Both the position numbers and the translations under genes were made by a program. Positions 11,395-23,467 of a DNA stretch of 64,000 nt are shown here, piece by piece. The number at the start of each line of letters is the position of its first letter. The first letter of the stretch is position 1. This DNA is from Cordilura impudica (taxonomy: Eukaryota > Arthropoda > Insecta > Diptera > Scathophagidae). The stretch covers positions 298,805,344 through 298,869,343 of the forward strand of contig OY821517.1 of assembly GCA_963682025.1 (NCBI GenBank), given 5' to 3'. The notes below the pieces were generated by a model. The model did not search any database, had not been told where the DNA came from, and worked only from the letters and a program-made list of their open reading frames with translations.

Positions 11395-13689
11395 TACATA
11401 CATCCATTTTTATATAAAAGAAGAAGATAGGTGCAATCCAGATTGATTTTATTAATTTTGTTTCAAAGGTAAGGTATTACCTTCGATTTTATTTAAATTT
11501 CCCTTCAAATTACGCAATAATTTAGCTGTTTTTAATTTTGCACAGTAAAAGTAGTCATTTGACCTATAGTGCAATGGTAAAATTCTCCTGATAGTTTGAC
11601 GGCATACCTTTGTTGCTTAGGCCAACTTTTTGTAGTACATACTAAGTTTAATCAAACTAACAACAAATGAAAAGGGTTGTCATTAGCCATATTAACTGAT
11701 AAATTTTTCAAAGATAATTCAAATAATACTTTCGAAAAAAGTTAAGAGGAAAAACGTGTTTAACGATTTTTTTTTATCTCAGTGCTTAACTTTATTATAT
11801 AGTTCATTAAATTACTTCCAAGTAAACAGAATTTGCTTCTAAGTTCAGTTTATTAGTTATTTAACGGCCATGGCAGGTTAAATTTTAAGCTAAGCAGCTG
11901 TTTCATTTCAAAGGATATTGCAAAGTGGACATAGCTTTTCTGCAATAATAGATAATCATACTACAAATTTAATTACAAATTGCCATGATTATCATTCTAT
12001 GAAGTCATTTCAAGTGTTAAAAGAATATTAGTAATTTTTATGTTACCCTTCCTAGTACCCTTTTGGGATAGGTGTATAAATATAGATTAAGGAAACAACA
12101 ATTTATGTGTTAAAAAAAAAAAAAAATTGAGAAATACTCACGTTCTGCAAATTATTATCAACAAAGGTTGGGTTATTAAATACAAAAGGCCGCGAGTTTT
12201 GTGTAAAGCAGCTGATGCCACACATAAAAACTGAACAAAACCAAACATTTACTTTCAAACAAGTTTTAAAACTCAAGCAAGAAGACATAAAGACATAAAA
12301 TATATAAATTACGCCATGTATCGCATACGGAAGAATAAATACTAGGCATTGTGTTGTTTAGGGGCTTAGAATTACAACAGCAACAACCTAGAACAACAGC
12401 CATAAAACAATTTTAAATCCATAATAAAACTAAAATAAACATACGAGTAGAGTAACATTTCTAGAGGAGGTCGACCGACCGACGTGTCATTAGACGTTTA
12501 GAATTTTGTTTTCTTTTTTTTTTTTTTTCATTTTCTAAAACATATGATGATGATGGTTGGCTGTTATAATACTTAAGTATGAACAACAACTAAGTCTACC
12601 TGCATGTTAAGCTTAAATAATGAAGAAATGTGCAAAAAAACTGACTATAAAAAGAAAATATATATTTATATTTATTTAACATTTATTACCTTAGAAGGTT
12701 CTATAGAAAAAACATAACATACACAAATAAAAAGAAGGTTAAAACCTTAAGCTTAAAAACGTGAAAAAACGAGTATAGCAAAATGTGGACAAAGTGCACT
12801 CATGTTATAAGTAATCCTGATAGAAAGACTGAATGGTGTTTTTGTTTTTTTTGGTTGCACCCCTATTTTAGGAATTTCAATGACATATTCATTTATTAAA
12901 CTACATTCAAACGCTTATAAAATAGTGTTTCGTGTTTAAATGCATTCGTATTTTATTAACTAGAATTCGAATAGTTTTTATACTTTTTGTTAGCACTTAA
13001 GTTGTTAGTAGTTTTTTTAGTGCTTTATTTTACTGAAAGTTTTGTCTCAATAATGGGTTTGTTCCCCTATTATCATCAATAATAGTGGAATAAAAACTTT
13101 ACTTTACTCTAATTAAAGTCATAAATTTTTTACTGTAGCGATGTAACGTGTTGCTTTAATTGACTTACTCTTTTTAACTAGTTAGTTATAATGCGTTTGT
13201 TGGAAAATGATAAAATGCTTTTTTTAAAAAGACGCTTTTTTTCAAGCATTTTGCTCTACAATGATTAGTTTTCGAGATATATTCGATTTTTCGAGTTACC
13301 GCCCAATTCGTGTGGGCTATAATGACTAGGGACAAAATCTTAAACATTTTTCTCAACGACGATTAGCTTTCGAGATATAAGCAACTTTACGTTTTTCAAT
13401 CTGGCAACGCTAAATAGGGTTCACAATTTCAACCATTTTGTTCCACAACGATTTTGTGTTGTCCGCCAAAATTTAGAGTTAGTATTAATCATATGTATGC
13501 AGCGTTACAGAGCCAGCAAATTAGTGAATCAGTGATGAGTATAACTATTATAATGCTACATTTGAACCGTTTTTTTTTCTTCAAAAATTTTGGTTTAAGG
13601 TATGTCCTAGCTTTCAATCCCACAAAAATAACGTTTTTTAAAAGTGATGAAGCTCAGTCGTTTTGCAATTTATCAAGTTTGGGGTTTTT
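11395..13689. other. AT-rich spacer, no gene recognised
   Basis: It is mostly low-complexity AT sequence. Near 13260-13400 two diverged units share ACGATTAGCTTTCGAGATATA-like text, which suggests an old small repeat. The open frame at 13454-13696 has no recognisable domain. Confidence 0.5.
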
Positions 13690-14260
13690 TACGTAAATAT
13701 ATACATATGGGGGTTTCATGTCAAGTGCACCAACTTTTGAAACCGATGTCTTCCGATCGGGATGAAATTTGCACCAAGGTTAGTCCTATCGGATAGTAGT
13801 TTAGACACAATTTCTCAGCAAGATCGGTCAAGAGCTCTCTGAGTTAGAGGGGATCAAAATTTGACATTTTGGCTAAACAGGTGTTTTTTCTCATCCATGT
13901 AATATTATTACCTATTGTTCTTAGAAAATTTTCTCCCAGCTAGTTTAGATAGCTATTTCTTCAATATTTCGGAAAAAAAATACTTAAAAAAAATTTTTTT
14001 TTGTAGACTTTTTTTTTCAAAAAGGGAATTTTTTTTTTCATAAGAAAGCTTAGGATTTTTCCTTTAAGAACTTTTTGGTCGCTTAGTGGGATGGGAGTGG
14101 GATATCTATCAAAATAAATGTTTTGTAACTCAAGACAATGGTTTCTCAATTTTTCACAAATGTACTATTTTGAATTTTTGCCTATTTGTGTGTAAAACCT
14201 TACAAATAAAACTTATACTGAGAAACTAGACAAACTAAACTTTCCGAAGGTATGTAACAT
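13690..14260. repeat. Interspersed repeat R1 (ATGGGGGTTTCATGTCAA...)
   Basis: The start (ATATGGGGGTTTCATGTCAA) and the end (AAACTTATACTGAGAAACTA, then CCGAAGGTATGTAACAT) recur at 62641-62725, where the middle is missing. Two copies sharing both ends show a dispersed repeat. I cannot assign a class. Confidence 0.7.
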
Positions 14261-15070
14261 TAGGGTGGCCCTTCGTTATATGGAGGGAAAAAAAGTGTTC
14301 AAACTGTCGGTCTCACCCGCTAGACATATGCGAATAGCAAAAAAACTGAGAAATACAAAGTTTTGGGCCAATCAAAAAACGTTTAGTCGTGGCGCAAAGC
14401 GATTGAAAATTTCAAGTGTTTATATGGGGAAAATATGACTTTTTTTCAGATTTTACGAAAATTTCGTTCTATAATTTAATTTCTCCGACAAGCTGTTACA
14501 TAATTCGGGATCAGTATTATATAACTTCAAAATCGTGTGAAACCTCGCCAAGAAATAGCAAATGCGCCAGACCACTTTTGGGCCAAAAAAAACTAGGTCA
14601 TGAAATTTGATGGCATTTTTTTTCAACTTTGAGAAATTGATTAAAGCCATCATTCTTTTTTGGTCTCTATACTTATAGGTACTAAGATATGAAGTATTGT
14701 TTTATTACCACGTTGTTAACCTATTGCGCATTGAGACCGAATATTGGAAATTTTTTTGATAAAATTTTTAAAAGTCCTTTTTCAAGTTTGAAAAAATTTT
14801 CTTAAACAAAATTTAAAAAAATTAATATATTACTTTAAGGTTTTATTGAATGCATGTTGCAGATTAACTGTGTGAATTTTTAAGTAAATCCCTCTGCCAG
14901 AATTTTTTTGACAAGGATTTTATTTTTGCGGTTTTCGAGAAAACTTGGATTTTTGTGAAATATTCTGTAAATGTACTCTTTCTAAAAACTTTGTATCAAA
15001 AATTCATCACTTTTCTACTTTTAAATGTTATATTTTATCTTAATAATTCGGTTAATTTTTATTTATTTAA

Positions 15071-15649
15071 CCCTTCAGTGCTCCTGAGATCAAAATTCTA
15101 CATTGTGATATATCTCTGGCGCAATTATCTGCTTATTGCTCGCGAATATGTATTAAAATAACTTTTAACCAATTTTGTTATAAAATTACTTTATGTAATA
15201 ATAGTTGAATTTCTTGCGGTCTCACTCACCAATTTGGTGGATATTTTATAAAAAACGCAAAAAAAAAAAAAAAAAATTCAGGTCAATCGGTGAAGATGCC
15301 ATTACTTATAATGGTTGACATTATTGATTTTTAATAATCGGTCGCTTTATATTATCTTCAATGTCACCTACATCTTTTCAAACTTCTAACATTTTATTTC
15401 CCAGTTTTAAATAGTTTATTAAATAAAAGTAAATTTCAAATATAATAATATATATAAAAGTTAATATTAAATTAATACTACTCTTAATGGAATAAATTAC
15501 AAAACTAAATCAAAGTGAATTTCAAAAAACGTCCTATTTTTGAGACATATGACCTAAGTTGTTTTAATTTATATTCGCGAGCTATAAGCAGATGATTGCA
15601 CCAGAGATATATCGCAATGTATAATTTTGATCTCAGGAGCACTGAAGGG
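15071..15649. mobile_element. TTAA-flanked MITE at the foldback centre (579 bp)
   Basis: TTAA at 15067-15070 and 15650-15653 flanks inverted ends CCCTTCAGTGCTCCTGAG... and ...CTCAGGAGCACTGAAGGG that pair for about 95 bp. TTAA targets and CCC-starting ends are typical of piggyBac-class elements, and it has no ORF. It occupies the loop of the larger foldback element. Confidence 0.75.
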
Positions 15650-15689
15650 TTAAATAAATAAAAATTAACCGAATTATTTTTCTTAAATT

Positions 15690-15995
15690 TTACATAGTGG
15701 TTTCATCGAGTGTAATAGAAAAACTCGTTTTCGGTAATTTTTATTTAAAAATATCTTAAAATCCACATCTGGCCTTGGCAAATAATGGCTTAACGTTCTC
15801 GGATTTATCCCAAATTTTCGGAACGAAACTTCTACAGATTTGGTTATTATATTTTAACCGTCGCATCTAAAAACTGGGCAGCACTTACCAAATATTTGAA
15901 TTTTTTGCATAAATTGTCTTTTATTAGCTTGGGGTCATATGTGACCCCAATTCCAAAAGGGTTAATGGAGTCATATTATTTTTTTCCGAAATCCT
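15690..15995. repeat. Extra block in the right foldback arm
   Basis: This stretch interrupts the arm between CCGAATTATT and AAGATAAAATAT, which adjoin in the left arm (in reverse complement). It contains GGGGTCA-TATG-TGACCCC, a 7-bp stem-loop near 15933-15950. The block is an insertion in this arm or a deletion from the other. Confidence 0.6.
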
Positions 15996-16796
15996 AGACT
16001 ATTAAGATAAAATATAAAATTTAAAAGTAGAAAAGTGATGAATTTTTGATACAAAGTATTTAGAAATAGTACATTTACAGAATATTTCACAAAAATCCAA
16101 GTTTTCTCGAAAACCGCAAAAATAAAATCCTTGTCAAAAAAATTCTGGTAGAGGGATTTACATAAAAATTCACACAGTTAATCTGCAACATATATTTAAT
16201 AAAACCTTAAAGTAATATATTAATTTTTTTAAAATTTTGTTTAAGAAAATTTTTTCAAACTTGAAAAAGGAGTTTTAAAAATTTTATCAAAAAAATTTCC
16301 AATTTTCGGTCTCAATGCACAATAGGTTAACAACGTGGTACTAAAGCAATACTTCATATCTGATTACTTATAAGTATAGAGACGACCAAATATATGGCTT
16401 TAATAAATTTCTCAAAGTTGAAAAAATGCTACAAAATTTCATGACCTAGTTTTTGTTGGCACAAAAGTGGTTTGGGGCATTTGCTATTTCTAGGCGAATT
16501 TTTATTCGATTTTGAATTTTTATAGCTTTTTGAAAAGAAATTTTAATATTGATCCCGATTCTTATAACAAAATCTCTGAAAAATTAAACTATAGAACGAA
16601 ATTTTCGTAAAATCTCAAAAAAGGCATATTTTCCCCATATAAGCACACTTGACATTTTCAATCGATTCCGTCGCGACTTTTCTTTATACGATTGTCCCCC
16701 AAACTTCACATTTATTAGTTTTATATTGAAAGGTAACAAACTGGACCCCGCCATCCCCAAAATCGGATTTTCATTTTTAATTACCACTCTAATGTA

Positions 16797-17171
16797 TCTA
16801 TAATATTAATAGACTAGGCGATTTCTTGTGACCGATGTTTTGTTCACCCATTTTATCCCGATTTTGACCAAACGTATATTATTTAAAGGGTAATTCTTTT
16901 TAGCCGTTTTACAGATTTACAGATTTTTAATTTTTTTCTTTTATTTTGAGTAAACTGCATTTAAAGTTGCTACTAACACATACATAAAATTATACAATGC
17001 TATGTGTGTGTTTATTAAATTTGTTAAGGTGTTTGTAATAAAAATGTTTGTTTTTTGTGTTTATTTGTGAATTGGCTATAATTGATTAGCCTACTTTTAG
17101 GGTCTTTATTTAATGAAAAAATAAAATTTCCTAGAATTTGCACTCGAATTTCCAGGGCTGGAATCTGCTAG
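16797..17171 (+). mobile_element. Short non-autonomous Helitron, copy 1 (375 bp)
   Basis: It starts A|TCTATAATATTA and ends CTGCTAG|T, the canonical Helitron arrangement (5' TC, 3' CTRR, inserted between A and T, no target duplication). A near-palindrome CTCGAATTTCCAG sits 16 nt before the end. The same 5' end, middle and 3' end recur at 18754-19121. No ORF is present. Confidence 0.8.
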
Positions 17172-17419
17172 TATACATATATAGCTCTGTAATTCCAAAA
17201 ATAATTCTAATTTTAAAAAAATTCTTTCAGGGCATTATTTTTTAAGGATTTTAGAAGACATTTATAAAAAAAAATTTTTTTTTCATAGAGGTCATACCTT
17301 AACTAACTGGTATTTATACCCTGTACCATTATGTGGTCCTGTTCTGATGCTTTGTAGGCAAAACAAACGTACACAAAACAAATTTGTCCACGATTTATTA
17401 CTGTATTTAAATGAAAATG
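17172..17419. other. Short spacer with a DINE 5'-like scrap
   Basis: ATTTATACCCTGTACCATTATGTGG near 17317-17340 resembles a DINE 5' end. Nothing else is recognised. Confidence 0.4.
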
Positions 17420-17850
17420 TGACTTTTATGAAACGAAAAATCTTTTTATTCGTCCAAATCAATTTCCTCGACTTCAAAATATTCCCCTCCGTTACAAGAC
17501 ATTTATGCCAACATTTTTCCAGTCCTTGAAACAGTTGCTAAAGTTGATTTCTGTGACGGCCTTCAGCGATTCGGCTTATATCTGCTTAATCGATTCAAAA
17601 TGGTGTCTCCCGATTCTTATTTCGAGTTTACTCATATTAAACAACCAGAAGTCACACGGTATTAAATCAGGGAAACACGAAGGTTGTGAAACGATATGAA
17701 TGGCTTTTTGTGCGAAATGGTCTGGAAAAAACAATCTAATATGATTCATTGCATTACCATGGTAAAAAAAAAACCAGGAGTTACCTGTCCACAATTGCGA
17801 ATAATATTTTTTGTCAAGAGTTTGCCCACACCACAATAATCGAAGAAAAT
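17420..17850 (-). pseudogene. Mariner transposase C-terminal relic
   Basis: On the minus strand, FFYHGNAMNH (where mariners have HDNA, so the second catalytic D appears changed to G) is followed by SQPSCFPDLIPCDFWLFNMS, the region of the third catalytic D. RHHFESIKQI and, after a frame change, GLEKCWHKCLVTEGN follow, all typical of the mariner C-terminus. The N-terminal half is absent and no inverted ends are visible. It is unrelated in detail to the M1 copies. Confidence 0.8.
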
Positions 17851-17859
17851 TGTTAGATT

Positions 17860-18560
17860 AGGTTAGGTTAGGTTGAGAAGACGAGCTATATCCGTTGTAC
17901 CCGGATATACACTTAAGCCAGAGAGATGACTTGTTGTGTGCTCTACGTCTCCACATTTATCCGGTGTTCTACACCTATATTAACGTAGAAATTCGGTTGC
18001 ATCAGCAAATTTCCTGAGTGTTTTCCAGCTTATCCTCCTAAGACCCGTCAGGCTTATTAAGATGTCGTTGGATAAATGTCTGAGGCTTGTAGTCGCAACT
18101 ACAGGACAGTAACAAAGGTAGTGTGTTAGGGTTTTCGTCAAGCTTTACATGTGGCCGATTCCGCCCGTCCTATACGATATAGGTAAGCCCTAAGTTCAGT
18201 GTGTACAGTGAGAATGCCAGTTATCCTACTAAGTGCCCTTCTACTCAGATTAATGATTTCCTTAGTTTTCGAAGTGTTGGGAGTGCCCTATAATATCTTT
18301 ATAACCGTACCCATGTCAGTTTCCTCTCAAATTGATGTATACGAACCGATGTATGCAGTTTATTTTCTATCAATCCTTAAAGGCGGATATCTTACTTATG
18401 GACAACTTGTACCTTGTTCTTTGAAACTTTCTATAGAAAGAATGCGATTATTATTCTTTTTGCAATAATTGCTAGCACTTGCTTCTTTATAGAAAGTATA
18501 AAGACTATTTCAAAACGTCTTTGGCCAAGGCGCTTTGGTATTCAAATAAATCTTGTTATG
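17860..18560 (-). pseudogene. LINE C-terminal tail and 3' end
   Basis: The minus strand reads EIINLSRRALSRITGILTVH, then TELRAYLYRIGRAESATC, and after a frame change THYLCYCPVVATTSLRHLSN and WKTLRKFADATEF before a stop. This resembles the C-terminal HxLCxCPA tail that follows RNase H in I/R1/LOA-like LINEs. A 3' region of about 130 bp ends in CAACCTAACCTAACCTAATC, seen as TTAGGTTAGGTTAGGTTG on the plus strand near 17865. The upstream polymerase is missing. Confidence 0.7.
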
Positions 18561-18753
18561 TTTTAAGGGTATATTAAGTTTTTGCTGACGTTTGTAAATT
18601 TTTAGCTGATTAGTCGAGACTCATCTTCTATAACTGACCAATTCAGAAACGCTTTCTTCATCGAATTAGCATTTAGATCATATATATGTGACAGTTATGT
18701 CTTTTTCGTTAAAGCAACTGCATTAATTGGTTATTACAGCCGAATTCCAAATA

Positions 18754-19121
18754 TCTATAATATTACTAGGCTAGGCGATTTTTTGATACCGATGTTTTGT
18801 TCTACCGTTTTATCCCGATTTTGACCAAACGTATATTATTTGAAAGGTATTTCTTTTTAACTGTTCACCAGATTTACAGATTTTTAAATTTTTTCCTTTA
18901 TTTTGAGTAAATTGCATTTAAAGTTGCTACTAACACATACATAAAATTATACATATGCTATGTGTGTGTGTATTAAATTTGTTAATGTGTTTGTTAATGA
19001 GTTTGTTACCTTCATTCACAATAATAATGAACCCAAAAAGTGTTGGTTTGTGAATCGGCTAAGTTGAAAAATAAAGCTTCCTAGAAATTGCACTCGAATT
19101 TCGAGCGCTGGAATCTGCTAG
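18754..19121 (+). mobile_element. Short non-autonomous Helitron, copy 2 (368 bp)
   Basis: It has the same ends as copy 1: A|TCTATAATATTA and CTGCTAG|T. The terminal hairpin is perfect here (CTCGAA-T-TTCGAG), followed by 16 nt to the end. Shared interior text includes TTTTATCCCGATTTTGACCA and TTGCTACTAACACATACATA. It is in direct orientation with copy 1, about 1.6 kb away. Confidence 0.85.
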
Positions 19122-19182
19122 TAATAATTTAAAAACTCTTCTCTCTCGATAAGTTTCTGATGATTTAAACAATGTATATTAA

Positions 19183-19228
<46 letters not shown>
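19183..19228. repeat. (TTA)n microsatellite
   Basis: About fifteen uninterrupted TTA units. Confidence 0.95.
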
Positions 19229-20007
19229 GAACAAACCTGTTTTGTCTATCAAATTTTTCTATTTAAAGTTTTTCTTCTTGCAAGATGAGCCATAAAAAAC
19301 AAAAACTTCCTCTGTCTAAACAAACAAAAACTCAAACTCAAAATACCATCCATTTACGTGGAGTAAGATTTTCAAAGCCAGACAAATGCATGATGTAAAA
19401 GCAAACATTGTAACACCATTTTTAACACACATACTTTGTGTTTTTTTTTCTTTCCTAAACATACACTCAAGTTCTTTGCTAATAAGTCAGTCAGGCTTTA
19501 GATCCGGTAAAAAATAAAAGTAATTCCAATAACTAGCATTTAGATCTTAGCATCACTGCAGCAACACACGCAATCTTGTTTACTTGTATTTAATTATTTT
19601 TACAACTATTGCATATAAAGCCAGGCCATACTATTTCGAGCCATTGCTGGCCATACATTATGCTTTATTTACTACACTTGGTTTATCTTCCCAGCAAACT
19701 TTTTTTAAACAACTATATTTTCTACTCTTTAATTTTTTCTGCTGAAATGATAATTTTGCTTGAGCTTGTTCCATTATAAGTCGGTTTATGTTTGCAGTGG
19801 TTTCCCTAGGACCACCTAATTGTTGCAGAATTATAAAAGTTAAAACTTTAGTTTCCCGATTTAGTTGCAGAACAGATGATGATGGAATCAGGTTCTAAAA
19901 AATGAAGCTGGGTTACGAAGCAAGCACTTGTATGTTTTTTAAGATCCCTCTTAAGCATTATCGTCGTCCGTTCTCTTGTATATGACTACAATTGTAAACG
20001 TACAGTA
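19229..20007. other. Spacer, no gene recognised
   Basis: AT-rich sequence with no open frame or repeat that I can support. Confidence 0.5.
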
Positions 20008-20129
20008 GGGTGGCATTTGTTTAATAATCTTAAAGTTTAACGGGTAGAAGATTTCGATCCTTATGTAGTTTATTAAGAGATCAATAGAGGTTTGTAATTC
20101 CAAAATTCAAAATCTGGGATATTAATTAT

Positions 20130-20360
20130 ACCCTATACCACTATTTGCTCAGGTATAATGACTTTGTGCTGATGTTTGTAACTACCAAAAATATTTGACC
20201 TAAACCCATCTTTTATTATACCGTTCGACTCAGAATCACTTTCTGAGTCGATTTAGCGATGTTCGTCTGTCTGTCTGTGTGGTTATTTAAACCTTGTAAT
20301 CAAACTAAAGGTCGCAAATATGAATATATTTTGATGAAATTTGATATATAAGATTCTACC
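20130..20360 (+). mobile_element. DINE-1-like 5' portion, subtype 2
   Basis: TATACCCTATACCACTAT, then CTGATGTTTGTAACTACCAA, CGACTCAGAATCACTTTCTG, a GTTCGTCTGTCTGTCTGTG block and CAAACTAAAGGTCGCAAATA follow the order seen in the copies at 33.8, 43.8 and 43.9 kb. It ends where the CACAGTG terminus begins, so the Transib-like element probably landed in it. Confidence 0.8.
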
Positions 20361-20364
20361 GGCC

Positions 20365-20401
20365 CACAGTGGACCATATTTTGAGAAGGCGGCCAAAAAT
20401 C
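20365..20401 (+). repeat. Left Transib-like terminus: RSS-like heptamer plus A-rich nonamer
   Basis: CACAGTG is followed after 21 bp by CCAAAAATC. The antigen-receptor RSS consensus is CACAGTG with a 12- or 23-bp spacer and ACAAAAACC. The heptamer is exact. The A-rich block agrees at 7 of 9 positions, with a slightly short spacer. Confidence 0.75.
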
Positions 20402-20935
20402 AATTTTTTTTTTTGTTACCGATTTTAAAGTTATGTTATTCATTTAAAAGTAAATAGTAGTAAACCTCGGGAGCCAAAAAATTGCGACTCTATCTCAACT
20501 ATATCACAGCGAACAGGGTCTTCGAAAATGGGCTTTCTCAGTATTTTGCTAAAATTAATAATTTCTTTGTAAATTTTTATTTTTGAATGACTGTAACTTT
20601 TTTGATTTAAAAGATTTTGAAGTGAAATAAATTCTGTAAAATTTTGTGGCTTCCACTCTATTAATGTTATTATAAAATCACTGAGTCATTCCGAAATTTA
20701 AAAAAAATTTTTTTTTAAAAAGGTAAAAATTTTCCGAAAATCTCCTACTTAATAGAGCATAACTCCTGCCTGTCAAAAGCAGTCAGAAAAAGTCTTGCAC
20801 TCTTCTATAGTCCGAACCCTTCCCTATACTCCTATACCCCATTATACACCCGCCAGTTTCCGCCCGTGTGCACCAGAACAATTTTTCTGACCCAAGGTTA
20901 GATATTTTCTGCAAAATTTATGAATACAAAAGTTG

Positions 20936-21083
20936 TCCACTATGTGGTTAGGATATATTAAGTTTCAGGTGATGTTTGTAACTGCCAAAAATATTGGACC
21001 TTTATCCATCTTTTATTATGCGGATCGACTCAAAAACACTTTCTGAGTCGATTAAACGATGTCCGTCCGTCCGTCTGAGTGCT
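20936..21083 (+). mobile_element. 148-bp DINE 5' scrap between 16-bp direct repeats
   Basis: ATGAATACAAAAGTTG occurs at 20920-20935 and again at 21084-21099. Between them is a DINE-like stretch from CACTATGTGG to the CCGTCCGTCCGTCTG block. It lies in the 5' region of the Transib-like element. Confidence 0.75.
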
Positions 21084-21443
21084 ATGAATACAAAAGTTGG
21101 TCGTACCGGTGCATCGCGGTGTATTTTTTTGCGTGTCGGTAAAGTTGTCAGGAGTTGTTATATACTTATAAAAAAGAGTTGAGATATAATGCGCGTAATT
21201 GTTACAGGTACATTTACATAGGTATCTTTCAAAAACATTAATAGTCTGAATTAGAGTTATATAGTTTAAATACCTGACAAAATGGGAAACAATTTAAATA
21301 TCAGGTAAATGGTAAAAAAACTATTGCGACATAGCCCTTTAAGATATGATCAGGTATGCTTCACCTTTTAAAAGGGGTTAGGGTGTGGGTTTTTTATGCT
21401 TCTAAAAGTGGTAATAAAAGATAAAAATTTTTATTTTACATAA

Positions 21444-23467
21444 TTGCAAGGAAGAGTATTTATAATAATGTTTCCACAATTATTATTCATTACAATTTGT
21501 GCAATGGCTAAGTACTGTTACAGAGATCTGGCAGATATTTATTTTCAACGAAATGATGTAGACGATGTAATTTTGCACATAGTGAGCAACGACTTCTTTA
21601 AGAATTGTAACCTAGAAGACATTGAAATGCACAAAGGAAAAATTACTAATTTTGCATCGAATTTGAAAAGATGGTACATTGAATGCTCTCATAGCAAGGC
21701 AAAGATGTACAAACGTTACCAAGACTAGTTAATAAAGGAACTTATTTTTGAGAGTGCCAACGAAAGTGGAAAAAAGGGTCGACCAGCAAAACCAATTGAC
21801 GGATGTAGTGAAAGATCTCGAAGGCGCAAGCTGGAGAATATCAATGAAGAAATTTCTCAAAGAATTATTAAGGATTCATTTTTGCACCAAATTCAACCAA
21901 CCCAAAATAAAAAAAATAAAATTGAAATAATTGAAAAAATAGTAGAAGCGAGCCCAAGGCGCACAAAGAGTATTTTGAAAGGCATTCCTACACCAATTGA
22001 AGATAAGAAATTTACGCCGGAAGAAGCGTTCGCCCTATTTTTGGATTTGAAATTGACCAAAAATCAATATAAGGAATTGCGGAAGCAAACCAATGACAAG
22101 AATTGTGGGATTTTTCCAGAGTATCGAGATTTAGTTTCTGCCAAAAAAGAATGCTTACCTTTACAATCTGCTATTAGAGTCACTTCAACATCAGCAGAAA
22201 TAAAATTGCAAGATCTCCTTGAACATACTGCAGAACGATTGCTAAATACGCTTGATACTGATCATTGGTAATGGCAGCATTACTTTAATTTCTAAATGGG
22301 GATGTGATGGATCCTCTGGTCAGAAACAATACAAGCAATTTAATGCCGAAAATTCATCAGATGCTAATTTATTTATGGTATCTTTTGTACCATTGCGCTT
22401 AACAAAAAGGTATAGCATCTTAGAGCCGTCAACTAGTAGAGCAACAGAAATTGATATATGGAAAAATGAAATTCCTTCTTCAACAAAGTATTGCAGACCA
22501 ATAAAATTTGCATTCAAAAAGGAAACCAAAGATGTCATAACTGAAGAAGTTCAAAAAATAAAAGATCAAATTAAGGAACTTCAACCATTAATATTTAAAT
22601 TTGATGACCAAGACATTGAAGTACATTTTAAAATGTGTCTCACAATGATTGATGGAAAAGTTGCACAAGCTTTAACTGGAACAAAGTCAACGTCAAGCTG
22701 CATTATATGCCAAAAGACATCAAGTCAATTAAGCCAACCCCCACCAGAAGACGATAATTTTAAGGAAGCCTACGAATTTGGAATGTCCCCTCTTCATGCT
22801 AGAATACGTTTCATAGAGCATATTCTTAAATTGGGTTATGATTTGGAATTTGGTCCGTTAGGCGAAACAGTGAGAAAAAAACAAAGAAAATGAAGAAAAA
22901 AGAAAGCAAAAAAAAAAACAAATTCAACAAAAATATCTGCAGCTAGGCCTCGTAATCGTCCAACCAAAACAAGGGGAAAGAAACACAAATGATGGAAATA
23001 CTGCAAGGAGATTTTTTTCCGATCCGGAAACTGCAGCATCTATCACAGGTGTAGATCATGAATTAATAAGATGATTCAAAATCATATTACAAGTTCTAGC
23101 ATGCAGCAGAAAGATAAATGCAAAAAAATTTGGAGAGTACGCCAATAAAACAGCTATACTTTATAATGAAAAATACTCTTGGAGATATATGCCATCCGCA
23201 GTTCATAAAATTTTGTACCATGGGGAACAAATAATTCAAAACAATATGCTACCAATAGGAAATCCATCTGAAGAAGCGGAAGAAAAAAGGAACAAAGACT
23301 ACAGATTCTTTCGCGATCACAACACAAGGAAAATGTCCAGATGTTGTACTAATGAATACCTTATTACTATTTTGTTGTGCACTTCAGATCCATATATGTC
23401 CAACATTCGTCAAAAATGGAAAACTACTTCTATTGAATTAGACGAAGAAGCTGAACAACTTCTATAA
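21444..23467 (+). pseudogene. Transib/RAG1-like DDE transposase, decayed
   Basis: Segments in three frames make one protein of about 660 codons. The N-terminal part (21444-22271) contains GKKGRPAKPIDGCSERSRRR-like text after a stop at 21726-21728. The core (22252-22893) has KWGCDGSSGQ with a candidate first D at 22306-22308, LTMIDGKVAQ with a candidate second D at 22651-22653, and CIIC 16 residues later. The C-terminal part (about 23060-23467) has VHKILYH (H-x4-H), then PSEEAEEKRNKDYRFFR with the candidate catalytic E near 23270. RAG1 has the same order: D600, D708, C727-x2-C730, H937-x4-H942, E962. At least three frame changes or stops disable it. The catalytic assignments are inferred. Confidence 0.8.

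Larger units (their letters stand above)
14263..16789. mobile_element. Foldback element with long inverted arms, about 2.5 kb
   Basis: The left arm (14263 to about 15165) and right arm (about 15545-16789) are reverse complements at moderate divergence. Matching landmarks include TTGTTAACCTATTG/CAATAGGTTAACAA, TTTTGCGGTTTTCGAGAAAA/TTTTCTCGAAAACCGCAAAA and TTCATCACTTTTCTACTTTT/AAAAGTAGAAAAGTGATGAA. The ends are TA|GGGTGG and CCACTC|TA, with TA on both sides. The right arm carries an extra block of about 300 bp (15690-15995), and the centre is a TTAA-type MITE. There is no transposase. A truncated left end of the same family is at 59318-59445. Confidence 0.8.

Noticed and set aside
17865..17885. 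TTAGG repeats as a telomere or interstitial telomere site
   Set aside because: Only three units are present, they lie at the 3' end of a LINE relic, and flies lack TTAGG telomeres.
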